Assembly: GCA_021811525.1 (NCBI GenBank)
Contig: JAJZOK010000137.1
Location: forward strand, 1 to 6,480
DNA length: 6,480 nucleotides
Direction: 5' to 3'
DNA from: Thermoplasmata archaeon
GTDB lineage: Archaea; Thermoplasmatota; Thermoplasmata; Thermoplasmatales; Thermoplasmataceae
The notes below the pieces were generated by a model. It worked only from the letters and a program-made list of their open reading frames with translations, ran no database searches and was not told the origin of the DNA. A program made the translations under genes and the position numbers. This document shows, in pieces, positions 1 through 5,961 of this stretch (position 1 is the stretch's first letter; every line of letters begins with the position of its first letter).

Positions 1-370
1 CAATAGTCTCAATTGGGGTGCCGATGATCCTCACCGGATATTTCTCGAAGATTCCCTCCCTCTTGAGCTTGAGTGCAAGGTTGAGTGCAGTCTGCCCACC
101 CATTGTGGGCAAGATAGAGTCAATTTTCTCCTTTGCAATGATCCGCTCCACAGCCTCAACGCTGATAGGCTCTATATATATCCTGTCCGCGACGCTGTGG
201 TCTGTCTGGATTGTTGCCGGGTTTGAATTAAGCAGAACCACTTCAATGCCTTCCTCTCTCAGGGAAAGGCAAGCCTGTGAGCCTGCGTAGTCGAATTCAG
301 CGGCCTGGCCAATAACGACTGGCCCTGATCCGATGACAAGCACTTTCTTTATAGACTTATCCAGGGGCAT
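1..370 (-). CDS. carB: Carbamoyl-phosphate synthase large subunit, N-terminal part (cut by window edge)
   Basis: Encodes the first 123 residues of the synthetase subunit that makes carbamoyl phosphate from bicarbonate, ammonia (delivered by CarA) and two ATP, in the cytoplasm, feeding pyrimidine and arginine synthesis. The visible part is the pre-ATP-grasp domain: [19 protein letters not shown] (residues 10-28), [24 protein letters not shown] (in 31-54 region), the IYIEP motif near 64-68 and [13 protein letters not shown] (about 89-101) are all hallmarks of CarB. Family members are about 1,050-1,080 residues, so roughly 11-12% is present; the rest lies left of the window. The ATG overlaps the carA stop codon by one base (TGATG), so the two subunits are translationally coupled. 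A GGGGGTG ribosome binding site lies five bases before the ATG, inside carA. No frame damage is visible. Identification is very secure. Confidence 0.97.
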   Translation of the reverse strand, partial: MPLDKSIKKVLVIGSGPVVIGQAAEFDYAGSQACLSLREEGIEVVLLNSNPATIQTDHSVADRIYIEPISVEAVERIIAKEKIDSILPTMGGQTALNLALKLKREGIFEKYPVRIIGTPIETI

Positions 371-1419
371 CAGCGCACCCCCAGATCCTTCCTGATGTCC
401 TCAAAGAACCATTTCGCGTCCCTTGGCCCGGGAGAGGCTTCTGGATGGTACTGGACACTGAATATAGGCTTTTCCTCGTGCCGGACCATCTCAACACTGC
501 CATCATTGATGTCCCACTGTGTAACCATGAGGCCAGTGTTTTCTAGGGAGTCCCTGTCAACGGCATACCCGTGGTTATGGGTTGTGATGAATATCCTCTT
601 TCCGTCCGTGACTGCATGGTTTGAGCCCCTGTGCCCAAACTTCATCTTCATGGTCTTCCCTCCAAGTGCAAGGGAAATGAGCTGGTGCCCAAGGCAAACC
701 CCATAGATGTGGGTGTCCACTGACCGCTTTCTGATAAAATCTGCAACCTTTGAAAGTGACTGGTGGGAAGGATCTCCCGGGCCATTGGAGATAAAGATTG
801 AATCGTAATCGTATTCAATCCTGTCAAAGTCCGAGTTGTATGGCACAACATATAGATCTGCAAGCATTGACAGTTCCTTCACCAGGCTCTTCTTAGCCCC
901 CACGTCAATAAAAAGAACCCTGTGCCCGCTCTCGCCCTTGACATGATAAGGTTCCGAGCAGCTGACCTTTGCAACCACATCCTCGTCCATTGGGTCCGGA
1001 AATTCCCCAGGGACTTCAGGTGAAGAGGACATGTATGCACGCATCACGCCCTTTTCCCTTATCTTTCTCACCAGGAGCCTTGTGTCCACCAGGTCTATGC
1101 CAGGTACCTTATGCTCCTCCAGCAACTGGTTAAAATAGAGCCAGCTCTGGTCTATGACAAGCTTCGCGTGCGCATCTCTTGCAACCACTCCCGCCACCTG
1201 CACTGAATCGCTTTCAAATAAACCCATTCTCAGGGGGTAATTTGCCACGGTAGGGCTTGCAAAGGTGAGAATCTGGTTCCTGTAGGACGGGTCAGTTATG
1301 GACTCCAGGTATCCTGTCATGGAGGTTGTGAAAACAATTTCACCATAGGAATCCCCGGCGTAGCCAAATGCCACTCCCTTGAGGACCGTCCCATCCTCAA
1401 GGATCAAGTACCTGTTCAT
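370..1419 (-). CDS. carA: Carbamoyl-phosphate synthase small (glutamine amidotransferase) subunit
   Basis: A 349-residue CarA, slightly shorter than the bacterial 380-residue form. It hydrolyses glutamine and channels ammonia to CarB. The N-terminal CPSase_sm domain (about 1-130) shows [20 protein letters not shown] (27-46). The C-terminal class I amidotransferase domain (about 166-345) shows SNGPGDP (211-217), the nucleophile elbow GVCLGHQ with Cys242, and [10 protein letters not shown] with His325 and Glu327, so the Cys-His-Glu triad is intact. It is followed by carB with a one-base overlap, forming a carAB operon. The ATG is chosen because it opens the conserved N-terminus ([13 protein letters not shown]) and has a GGGGG tract seven bases upstream plus a TATA box at a short distance. 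An out-of-frame ATG-AAA-TGA lies across the start. Function is very secure. Confidence 0.98.
   Translation of the reverse strand: MNRYLILEDGTVLKGVAFGYAGDSYGEIVFTTSMTGYLESITDPSYRNQILTFASPTVANYPLRMGLFESDSVQVAGVVARDAHAKLVIDQSWLYFNQLLEEHKVPGIDLVDTRLLVRKIREKGVMRAYMSSSPEVPGEFPDPMDEDVVAKVSCSEPYHVKGESGHRVLFIDVGAKKSLVKELSMLADLYVVPYNSDFDRIEYDYDSIFISNGPGDPSHQSLSKVADFIRKRSVDTHIYGVCLGHQLISLALGGKTMKMKFGHRGSNHAVTDGKRIFITTHNHGYAVDRDSLENTGLMVTQWDINDGSVEMVRHEEKPIFSVQYHPEASPGPRDAKWFFEDIRKDLGVR
376..382 (-). promoter_or_regulatory. Ribosome binding site of carB inside carA
   Basis: GGGGGTG on the minus strand, five bases before the carB ATG. The GGTG part matches the CACC core of the archaeal 16S rRNA 3' end. 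It lies in the last codons of carA and supports the carB start and translational coupling. Confidence 0.6.
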
Positions 1420-1674
1420 TTCATTGCCCCCACGGACTTCCTTTCCTTACATATATTCAAACTGGATTTCATGAAAATCAACTTGACTGTTTTGCATCCT
1501 GGTATCAAAACAAATAAACCGGACGGAAATACTGCGCTCCAAACTCCATTTCCGGTTCCGTATTCCAAGACTGTTCGGGCTTGAAGATACAAGAGTCAGA
1601 TAAAACCATTTTGCTAAGCTATCTCCTAAAAACTGGCCCAATTTGTTGGACCCCTTTTGAAATCTGAGGTTTTA
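1420..1674. other. Spacer between carA and sfsA
   Basis: This 255-base stretch holds the carA promoter at its left end and, on the minus strand, a TTTTT run (1628-1632) about 43 bases after the sfsA stop that could end sfsA transcription. An inverted repeat CGGAAAT/ATTTCCG (1524-1530 with 1548-1554, 17-base loop) lies in the middle. The only open frame of any length (minus strand, about 1447-1641) starts with TTG, has no recognisable domain and overlaps the carA promoter, so I do not call a gene. No RNA gene was recognised. Confidence 0.5.
1450..1461 (-). promoter_or_regulatory. Putative TATA box of the carAB operon
   Basis: The minus strand reads TTTGAATATATG here. Counting about 25 bases downstream of its centre puts transcription start near 1430, giving a leader of roughly 10 bases before the carA ATG. 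Position and composition fit an archaeal TBP site. The assignment is by pattern only. Confidence 0.5.
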
Positions 1675-2370
1675 TCAATGCCTGCATACGCCAATAGGGC
1701 CGCCAAACTTGATATTTCCATCTTCAAAGAAAAGGCGGGGGATGAAAACTTCAACGCCATCGTTCAATGCACCATAGAATTCCCTGGAGAAGTCAGGGTC
1801 TGTCTCGCTGTTTGGAACGAAGCATTTGGCGGATTTCCGGAATGCAAGGACAATGAGCCCGGACTTGCCTCCATTGGCAAGGTGCCTCCTCAGTAGTTCC
1901 AGATGCTCCCTTCCCCTCTTAGTGGGAGCATCAGGGAATGTAGCTGCATTGTTCCTCAGCATGGTGCAACCCTTGACCTCAATGAGAGTATCCTGCCACT
2001 GGAAATCAATCCTGTGGTTTCCGACCGCCACCTCCTTCCTTATGCCTACAGGGAGGAACCTGGATGCAATCTGGGAGTGTACCCTGGTGTCGGTAAGTAT
2101 CCAGTCATTGCCGTCGAGGGCAGCGGTGACTGAGTGGGATGTCCTGATGCCTTTTGTATTCCTGATAAGAACTTTGTTACCGGGAAAAATCAGCTCACGG
2201 AGGCGACCCGGGTCGTGGAGATGACAAGCGACAATGTTTCCATTAAAACCTACATTGACAAGAAACCGGTTTGGCCTGTCTATGACAGTGCCCTTTACAA
2301 GCGCTTCAGAAAAGCTGTAAAGGGTCTCCCCAATTCTTGGAACCTGGATGATTTCCTCCAATCCCGCCAT
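1675..2370 (-). CDS. sfsA: SfsA-family DNA-binding / nuclease-fold protein
   Basis: A 231-residue protein of normal SfsA length. Family marks in order: an N-terminal OB-like part with RPNRFLVNV (32-40) and HLHDPGRLRELIFPG (51-65), then a PD-(D/E)XK-like part with RIDF (120-123, Asp122), IEVKG (130-134, Glu131 and Lys133) and FPDAPTKRGREHL (145-157). These are the most conserved SfsA stretches and the presumed metal-site residues are present. The Escherichia coli member was named for stimulating sugar fermentation genes and binds DNA; the role in archaea is unknown, and any nuclease activity is inference from the fold. The ATG lies 15 bases after the stop of a cysteine-rich small gene, so the two are probably co-transcribed. 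About 22 residues precede the usual family start region, so a slightly later start is possible, though the next in-frame starts are not better supported. Confidence 0.94.
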   Translation of the reverse strand: MAGLEEIIQVPRIGETLYSFSEALVKGTVIDRPNRFLVNVGFNGNIVACHLHDPGRLRELIFPGNKVLIRNTKGIRTSHSVTAALDGNDWILTDTRVHSQIASRFLPVGIRKEVAVGNHRIDFQWQDTLIEVKGCTMLRNNAATFPDAPTKRGREHLELLRRHLANGGKSGLIVLAFRKSAKCFVPNSETDPDFSREFYGALNDGVEVFIPRLFFEDGNIKFGGPIGVCRH

Positions 2371-2385
2371 TTCGCACTTGGCATC

Positions 2386-2511
2386 CTAGGACTTTGAAGG
2401 TGAAGACATCAGCGTGTGCTGGCACTCGGGGCAATATTTCTGGCCTTCCTCTACCTCGCATTCGCATTCACACGTCGGGCTGCCTATTTCTAACTTGCAA
2501 AAAATGCACAT
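2386..2511 (-). CDS. 41-residue cysteine-rich zinc-ribbon-like protein
   Basis: A short gene running from ATG (2511-2509) to TAG (2388-2386). It has seven cysteines and one histidine in 41 residues: CIFC at residues 2-5, CECEC at 14-18, CPEC at 27-30 and His32. Two CxxC pairs about 22 residues apart are the layout of a rubredoxin-like or zinc-ribbon knuckle binding one metal; the CxCxC in the middle is unusual and could hold a second metal. A TATA box sits about 25 bases before the ATG, so the transcript would be essentially leaderless, a common arrangement in this archaeal group. It lies 15 bases upstream of sfsA on the same strand and is probably its operon partner. I do not recognise a named family. 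The coding call rests on cysteine spacing, promoter placement and operon position. There is no ribosome binding site, as expected for a leaderless gene. Confidence 0.65.
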   Translation of the reverse strand: MCIFCKLEIGSPTCECECEVEEGQKYCPECQHTLMSSPSKS

Positions 2512-2532
2512 AGTTTACAGGATTGTTTCTAT

Positions 2533-2540
2533 GTATATAG
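2533..2540 (-). promoter_or_regulatory. Putative TATA box for the cysteine-rich gene and sfsA
   Basis: The minus strand reads CTATATAC. Its centre is about 25 bases from the ATG at 2511, so predicted transcription start falls on or within a base or two of the start codon. This is the clearest leaderless promoter in the window. Confidence 0.6.
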
Positions 2541-2579
2541 GATTTGAATCTTAACTGCGAGTTTGTTGCCTGCGGCCTT

Positions 2580-2586
2580 AAAAAAA
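2580..2586 (-). terminator. Oligo-T terminator after the kbl-like gene
   Basis: A run of seven T on the minus strand, about 33 bases after the kbl-like stop codon and about 40 bases before the next TATA box. Archaeal RNA polymerase stops at T-runs without needing a hairpin, and no stable hairpin is seen here. Placement between two minus-strand transcription units fits. Confidence 0.5.
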
Positions 2587-2619
2587 GGAAGTGTAGGGAG
2601 GCGGAAAGAACATTCACAA

Positions 2620-3813
2620 TCACTTGATGAGCCCAAGCTTCCTGCCTGACTTGCGGAATGCCTCTATCGTGTAGTTGATGTCATCCTTCGAATGGACAGC
2701 AGAAGGCATCAGCCTGATTCGTGCAGCTCCAAGTGCCACTGTTGGGTAGACAATTGGAGATGCAAACACTTTCTCCTCTTCATATAGAAGCCTGCTGAGT
2801 TCGAGGGTCTTTTTCTCGTCACCAACCATGACTGGAGTGATTGGTGTCTTGGTGTTTCCAGTATTGAAGCCTATTTCGTTTAGCTTCTCCCTGAGGAACC
2901 TGGCATTATCCCAGAGCTTTTTCAGCAGCGAGTCGTCCTTCTCCATTATCTCTATGGACTTTAGCACAGCAGCAGTGTCCCCTGGGTTCAGGCCACTGCT
3001 GAAAAGGAATGGCCTGGCTTTCCGCTTGAGGTATTCAATAAGGTCCTCTGATCCTGCCACAAAGCCCCCCATTGAACCGATAGCCTTGGAGAATGTGCCC
3101 ATTTCTACATCTATCCTGTCAGAAACCCCGAAATGGTCGCAGATTCCTCTCCCGTGGTCCCCCAGCACACCTTCTCCATGGGCATCGTCCACATAGCTCA
3201 TTGCCCCGTATTTCTCGGCTAATTCCACAATTTCAGGAAGCGGAGCAAGATCGCCATCCATTGAGAAAACCCCATCGGATATGACAAGCGAACGCCTGTA
3301 TTTTTTCACATTCTCCTCCAGTTTTGCTTCAAGATCTGCCATGTTCAGGTGTTTATAGACCCCCCTCTGGGCGCCACTCAACCTGACGCCATCTATGATG
3401 CTTGCGTGATTCAGTTCTTCGCTAAGGGCATAATCTTCCTTGCTTACGAGCGATGGTATTGTGCCGGAATTCGCTAGAAGGCCGCCCTGATAGACAAGGG
3501 CTGCTTCCATATGCTTGAATTTTGCTACCTTCTCCTCCAGCCTGAAATGGATTTCATTTGTGCCTGCAATGGACCTTACAGCGCCTGCGCCGACGCCGAA
3601 TTCCTCAATCGCATCTATTGCAGCTTTCTTTACCTCCGGATGGTTTGCCAGCCCTAGGTAATTATTGGAACACATGTTAAGGACCCTGTTGCCCTCTATC
3701 TTGACCCAAGCGCCTTGCGGCGATTGTAGAACCTTAATGGGAACAAATCTTCCTGCATCCTTCATCGCCTTTATTTCATCCCTCACCCATTGTAAAGAAG
3801 TCACATTTATCAC
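2620..3813 (-). CDS. kbl: Glycine C-acetyltransferase (2-amino-3-ketobutyrate CoA ligase) / AONS-family PLP enzyme
   Basis: A fold-type I PLP enzyme of the alpha-oxoamine synthase family, 397 residues from the GTG at 3813. Motifs (this numbering): SNNYLGLANHP (49-59), GAGAVRSIAGT (75-85), NHASIIDG (135-142), SDGVFSMDGD (179-188), DDAHGEG (209-215, Asp210 and His212 contacting PLP) and TFSKAIGSMGG (240-250) with the Schiff-base lysine at 243, next to Lys244 of the Escherichia coli enzyme. The best-fit reaction is cleavage of 2-amino-3-ketobutyrate with CoA to glycine and acetyl-CoA, the second step of threonine breakdown; 8-amino-7-oxononanoate synthase (biotin) is the main alternative and the sequence alone does not exclude it. 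Start choice: the ATG at 3849 would lie upstream of the likely TATA box, so GTG at 3813 (predicted leaderless) or GTG at 3804 (394 residues) is more likely. It is probably monocistronic, with no threonine dehydrogenase gene adjacent in the window. Confidence 0.9.
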   Translation of the reverse strand: MINVTSLQWVRDEIKAMKDAGRFVPIKVLQSPQGAWVKIEGNRVLNMCSNNYLGLANHPEVKKAAIDAIEEFGVGAGAVRSIAGTNEIHFRLEEKVAKFKHMEAALVYQGGLLANSGTIPSLVSKEDYALSEELNHASIIDGVRLSGAQRGVYKHLNMADLEAKLEENVKKYRRSLVISDGVFSMDGDLAPLPEIVELAEKYGAMSYVDDAHGEGVLGDHGRGICDHFGVSDRIDVEMGTFSKAIGSMGGFVAGSEDLIEYLKRKARPFLFSSGLNPGDTAAVLKSIEIMEKDDSLLKKLWDNARFLREKLNEIGFNTGNTKTPITPVMVGDEKKTLELSRLLYEEEKVFASPIVYPTVALGAARIRLMPSAVHSKDDINYTIEAFRKSGRKLGLIK

Positions 3814-3825
3814 TGCATTAATGCA
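3814..3825. promoter_or_regulatory. Perfect 12-bp palindrome between TATA box and kbl start
   Basis: TGCATTAATGCA reads the same on both strands and lies immediately before the GTG at 3813, covering the predicted transcription start. Such a position suits a dimeric repressor operator. No known regulator motif is recognised, so operator function is inference. Confidence 0.35.
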
Positions 3826-3833
3826 TGGAAATG

Positions 3834-3843
3834 GTTTAAATTT
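3834..3843 (-). promoter_or_regulatory. Putative TATA box of the kbl-like gene
   Basis: The minus strand reads AAATTTAAAC, preceded by GGTG. About 26 bases downstream of its centre lies the in-frame GTG at 3813, which predicts a leaderless mRNA and argues against the longer frame opening with ATG at 3849, because the box would then be inside the coding sequence. Confidence 0.5.
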
Positions 3844-3849
3844 CACCAT

Positions 3850-4061
3850 TCCCTCAGAAAAGTGTTTCCAGTGGACTTTTTTGCATTGTATCGGGAATAA
3901 CCGGAAATTGCCATTTGCCCTGGAGAGGCATTAGTTGTGCCAACATCCAGTGTTGATGCTCGATGAGAAAGTTGGGGCAATCCGCATGAAGGAGGCAGAA
4001 TGAAATTTGGGGTGCCTCAGAGAGGCACCTTTGTTCAGGTTCCCCTAAAGTTAGAACCGGT
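3850..4061. other. Spacer with hairpin and possible decayed coding remnant
   Basis: This stretch lies between the kbl-like promoter and the MqnD-family stop codon. On the plus strand, one frame from 3901 reads through PEIAICPGEALVVPTSSV and onward to a TGA at 3964-3966, then continues open to a TAG at 4063-4065. The composition (Pro, Gly, Val, Arg rich) is protein-like and resembles the tails of archaeal IS200/IS605 TnpB proteins, but this is an impression and no domain is present. Within it, ATG at 4000 follows GGAGG by four bases and opens a 21-residue frame. A perfect hairpin (4011-4029) lies inside. A TTTTTT run on the plus strand sits at 3877-3882. Confidence 0.3.
4011..4029. repeat. Perfect hairpin, 8-bp stem and 3-base loop
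   Basis: GGTGCCTC at 4011-4018 and GAGGCACC at 4022-4029 are exact inverted copies around AGA; a G-T pair at 4010/4030 could extend it. It starts 33 bases after the MqnD-family stop codon on the minus strand but has no T-run on that side, only AAATTTC a few bases later; on the plus strand TTTGTT follows. It may end or stabilise the MqnD mRNA, or be the end structure of a lost mobile element. Confidence 0.6.
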
Positions 4062-4877
4062 TTAGATGATTTCCAGGTTGAAGGGTTCTATGAGCTTCAT
4101 GCTTGCTGCCCTCTTGTAGTAGAGTTCCAGAGCCTTTCTTCCCTTTTCCCCAAAGTCTATTGACAGTGGGTTCACATACATTCTGATGAATTTTCTCTCA
4201 AGCTCCATGTCAGCGTACCTGGCATACTTGAGGGAATACCTCACTGCAGCATCCTCGTTGTCCATGGAGTATTTGATTGAATCCTCGAAATCCTTCTTGT
4301 ACTTCATTGCAACATCCTTTCCAAGGGATTTCTTGATTGCATTGAAGCCAAGTGGAATCGGCAGGTCGCCTGCGTATTCCTTCCACTTCTCATACAGGTC
4401 AAGCACCTTGATGAGCCCCTTGTCCTGGAAAGTTAGCTGCTCATCATGTATGAGAATGCCAGCATCAACTTCCCCTGAAAGCACCGCCTCAGGGATCTTG
4501 TCGAACCTTACCTCCCTGAATTCTTTGGGTTCCGGGCCGAACATCTTGTACAGCAGGTAGGCGGAAGTGAATTTTCCCGGGACAGCAATAACTGCCTTTG
4601 AAAGGTCAACATTCTTCCTGGCCACAACGGCTGGCCCATAACTGAGGCCAAAGCTTGCTCCCGAGGTTGTGAGGTAATACTTATCATGCACCTTGGCGTA
4701 ACCATTTGCGGATATTGCAGTTACATCGTAGAGCTCTCCTGGTGCTTCTTTATTGAGTGTCTCTATGTCTTTTACAACCTGGTCGTATTCAAAGGCACAG
4801 GGTATCTTCTTCTCGAACATTGCGTAAAACATGAAGGAATCGTCCGGGTCTGGGGTGTGCGCTATTACGAGTTTCAT
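4062..4877 (-). CDS. mqnD: MqnD-family protein, probable 1,4-dihydroxy-6-naphthoate synthase
   Basis: A 271-residue protein of the MqnA/MqnD family, with a periplasmic-binding-protein-like fold but no signal peptide, so cytoplasmic. MqnD converts cyclic dehypoxanthine futalosine to 1,4-dihydroxy-6-naphthoate in the futalosine route to menaquinone. Marks: the opening AHTPDPDDSFMFYAM (6-20), matching the family's P-(N/D)-D-(T/S)-F start; SYGPAVVAR (79-87); PGKFTSAYLLY (100-110), the substrate-binding loop; and DAGILIHDEQLTF (138-150), where His144 aligns with the catalytic His145 proposed for the Thermus MqnD. The IH(E/D)xQLT motif favours MqnD over MqnA. Length is normal for MqnD. No other mqn gene is in the window. 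No ribosome binding site is seen; a weak TATA-like AATAAAG lies about 40 bases before the ATG, inside a palindrome. The family call is strong; the exact substrate is inferred. Confidence 0.86.
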   Translation of the reverse strand: MKLVIAHTPDPDDSFMFYAMFEKKIPCAFEYDQVVKDIETLNKEAPGELYDVTAISANGYAKVHDKYYLTTSGASFGLSYGPAVVARKNVDLSKAVIAVPGKFTSAYLLYKMFGPEPKEFREVRFDKIPEAVLSGEVDAGILIHDEQLTFQDKGLIKVLDLYEKWKEYAGDLPIPLGFNAIKKSLGKDVAMKYKKDFEDSIKYSMDNEDAAVRYSLKYARYADMELERKFIRMYVNPLSIDFGEKGRKALELYYKRAASMKLIEPFNLEII

Positions 4878-4915
4878 GAAAAGGGAAGCACTTCATTCAA
4901 GAATTGCTTTTCGCT

Positions 4916-4929
4916 TTATTCGCGAATAA
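4916..4929. promoter_or_regulatory. Perfect 14-bp palindrome in divergent promoter region
   Basis: TTATTCGCGAATAA is fully self-complementary. It lies between the divergent MqnD-family and carbamate kinase genes, 38 bases before the mqnD ATG and about 50 bases upstream of the arcC TATA box. Its minus-strand half AATAA coincides with the only TATA-like sequence suitably placed for mqnD, so a bound protein would block or position TBP. Operator function is inference. Confidence 0.4.
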
Positions 4930-4977
4930 TTCAGAAGTGAAACAGTTCGAAATATCCTTGATAATAACAGGGAGTGA

Positions 4978-4988
4978 AATTATATAAT
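4978..4988 (+). promoter_or_regulatory. Putative TATA box of carbamate kinase
   Basis: AATTATATAAT, preceded by the purine-rich GGGAGTGA that could act as a BRE element. Transcription would begin near 5008, giving a leader of about 20 bases with a ribosome binding site, unlike the leaderless genes elsewhere in the window. Confidence 0.55.
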
Positions 4989-5017
4989 GGATAGGAATGG
5001 CATACACCTGAAATTCT

Positions 5018-5023
5018 GGTGAT
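5018..5023 (+). promoter_or_regulatory. Ribosome binding site of carbamate kinase
   Basis: GGTGAT, three bases before the ATG at 5027. It pairs with the AUCACC stretch of the archaeal 16S rRNA 3' end; the short gap is normal when this part of the anti-SD is used. It fixes the start codon. Confidence 0.65.
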
Positions 5024-5026
5024 TTC

Positions 5027-5956
5027 ATGAAGAAGATCCTCATTGCCTTCGGGGGAAATGCCCTTTTGAGAAATGGAGATGATAGCACTTTTGACTCCCA
5101 GCTTAGGAGGGCCACAGAGGCATTTGAGAGGATTGCAGGCATAATACTTGACAACAATGTTATCATCACACATGGAAACGGGCCACAGGTTGGAAACATC
5201 CTCCTGCAGAACGAAACATCCCAGAAGGTGACAAAGCCAATGCCGCTTCATGCGTGCGGTGCAATGTCCCAGGGCCTCATTGGGGAAATCCTTGCAGAGG
5301 CCTATGACAGTGTTAAGCTGAAACATGGCCTTATGAAAGAGGCTTCCGTGATACTCACCAGGACCGTCGTGGATAAGGATGACCCGGCATTCATCAACCC
5401 TTCAAAGCCAATTGGCCCTTACTATGACAGGGAAACAGCTGATCACCTCATGGAAACCAGGAAGTGGCAGATGAAGGAGGAACCCAACAAGGGATACAGG
5501 AGAATAGTACCGTCCCCAGTGCCAATGGATATAGTTGAGCGTTCTGCCATATTCAACTGCCTCAATGATGGTTTCATGCCAATTTGCACAGGAGGCGGCG
5601 GAATACCTGTTGTGAAGTCGCAGAGAGGCTATATGGGAGTGGATGCAGTCATAGACAAAGACCTTGCTTCATCTCTACTGGCGAGGATACTTGAAGTGGA
5701 CAGGTTCGTGATTCTTACTGATGTAAACGGTGTGTACAGGAATTATGGTAACCCAAACCAGGAACTTATTTCTAAAATCAGCGCAAAGGACCTTGAAAAA
5801 GAACTGGAATCCGGAATGTTTCCAAAGGGAAGCATGGGACCAAAGGTTATGGCTGCACTTGACTTTGCCAGGTCAACAGGAAAGCAGGCAGTAATAGGAT
5901 CTCTAGATGATGCTGGAAAAGTTATTGAGGGAGAAACCGGAACACTAATACAGTGA
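5027..5956 (+). CDS. arcC: Carbamate kinase
   Basis: A 309-residue carbamate kinase of standard length. It interconverts carbamoyl phosphate plus ADP with carbamate (ammonia and CO2) plus ATP; in some archaea the homologue has been proposed to make carbamoyl phosphate. Amino acid kinase family marks: AFGGNAL (7-13), HGNGPQVG (49-56), PSPVP (162-166), CTGGGGIPV (187-195), DAVIDKDLASSLLA (206-219), LTDVNGVY (230-237) and FPKGSMGPKV (265-274) with the nucleotide-site lysines, ending in GTLI. All key motifs are intact. It is the only plus-strand gene here, with its own TATA box and ribosome binding site, divergent from mqnD and convergent with the phosphoribosyltransferase gene. No arginine deiminase or ornithine carbamoyltransferase gene is adjacent, so an arginine-fermentation role is not shown; agmatine, purine or allantoin breakdown are other possible sources of carbamoyl phosphate. 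Confidence 0.95.
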   Translation: MKKILIAFGGNALLRNGDDSTFDSQLRRATEAFERIAGIILDNNVIITHGNGPQVGNILLQNETSQKVTKPMPLHACGAMSQGLIGEILAEAYDSVKLKHGLMKEASVILTRTVVDKDDPAFINPSKPIGPYYDRETADHLMETRKWQMKEEPNKGYRRIVPSPVPMDIVERSAIFNCLNDGFMPICTGGGGIPVVKSQRGYMGVDAVIDKDLASSLLARILEVDRFVILTDVNGVYRNYGNPNQELISKISAKDLEKELESGMFPKGSMGPKVMAALDFARSTGKQAVIGSLDDAGKVIEGETGTLIQ

Positions 5957-5961
5957 TCCGG

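Noticed and set aside
1447..1641. 64-residue minus-strand open frame upstream of carA
   Set aside because: It begins at TTG, has no recognisable domain, no suitably placed promoter, and covers the carA TATA box. The composition is not convincing as protein.
1826..2397. Several plus-strand open frames opposite sfsA
   Set aside because: All are antisense to sfsA, whose conserved motifs cover the same bases; none has a promoter, ribosome site or domain.
3665..3934. 89-residue plus-strand open frame across the kbl start
   Set aside because: Mostly antisense to the well-supported kbl-like gene, begins at TTG, with no family resemblance.
4897..5326. Two minus-strand open frames opposite the start of carbamate kinase
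   Set aside because: They are antisense to the strongly conserved arcC coding region and its promoter and have no recognisable domains.
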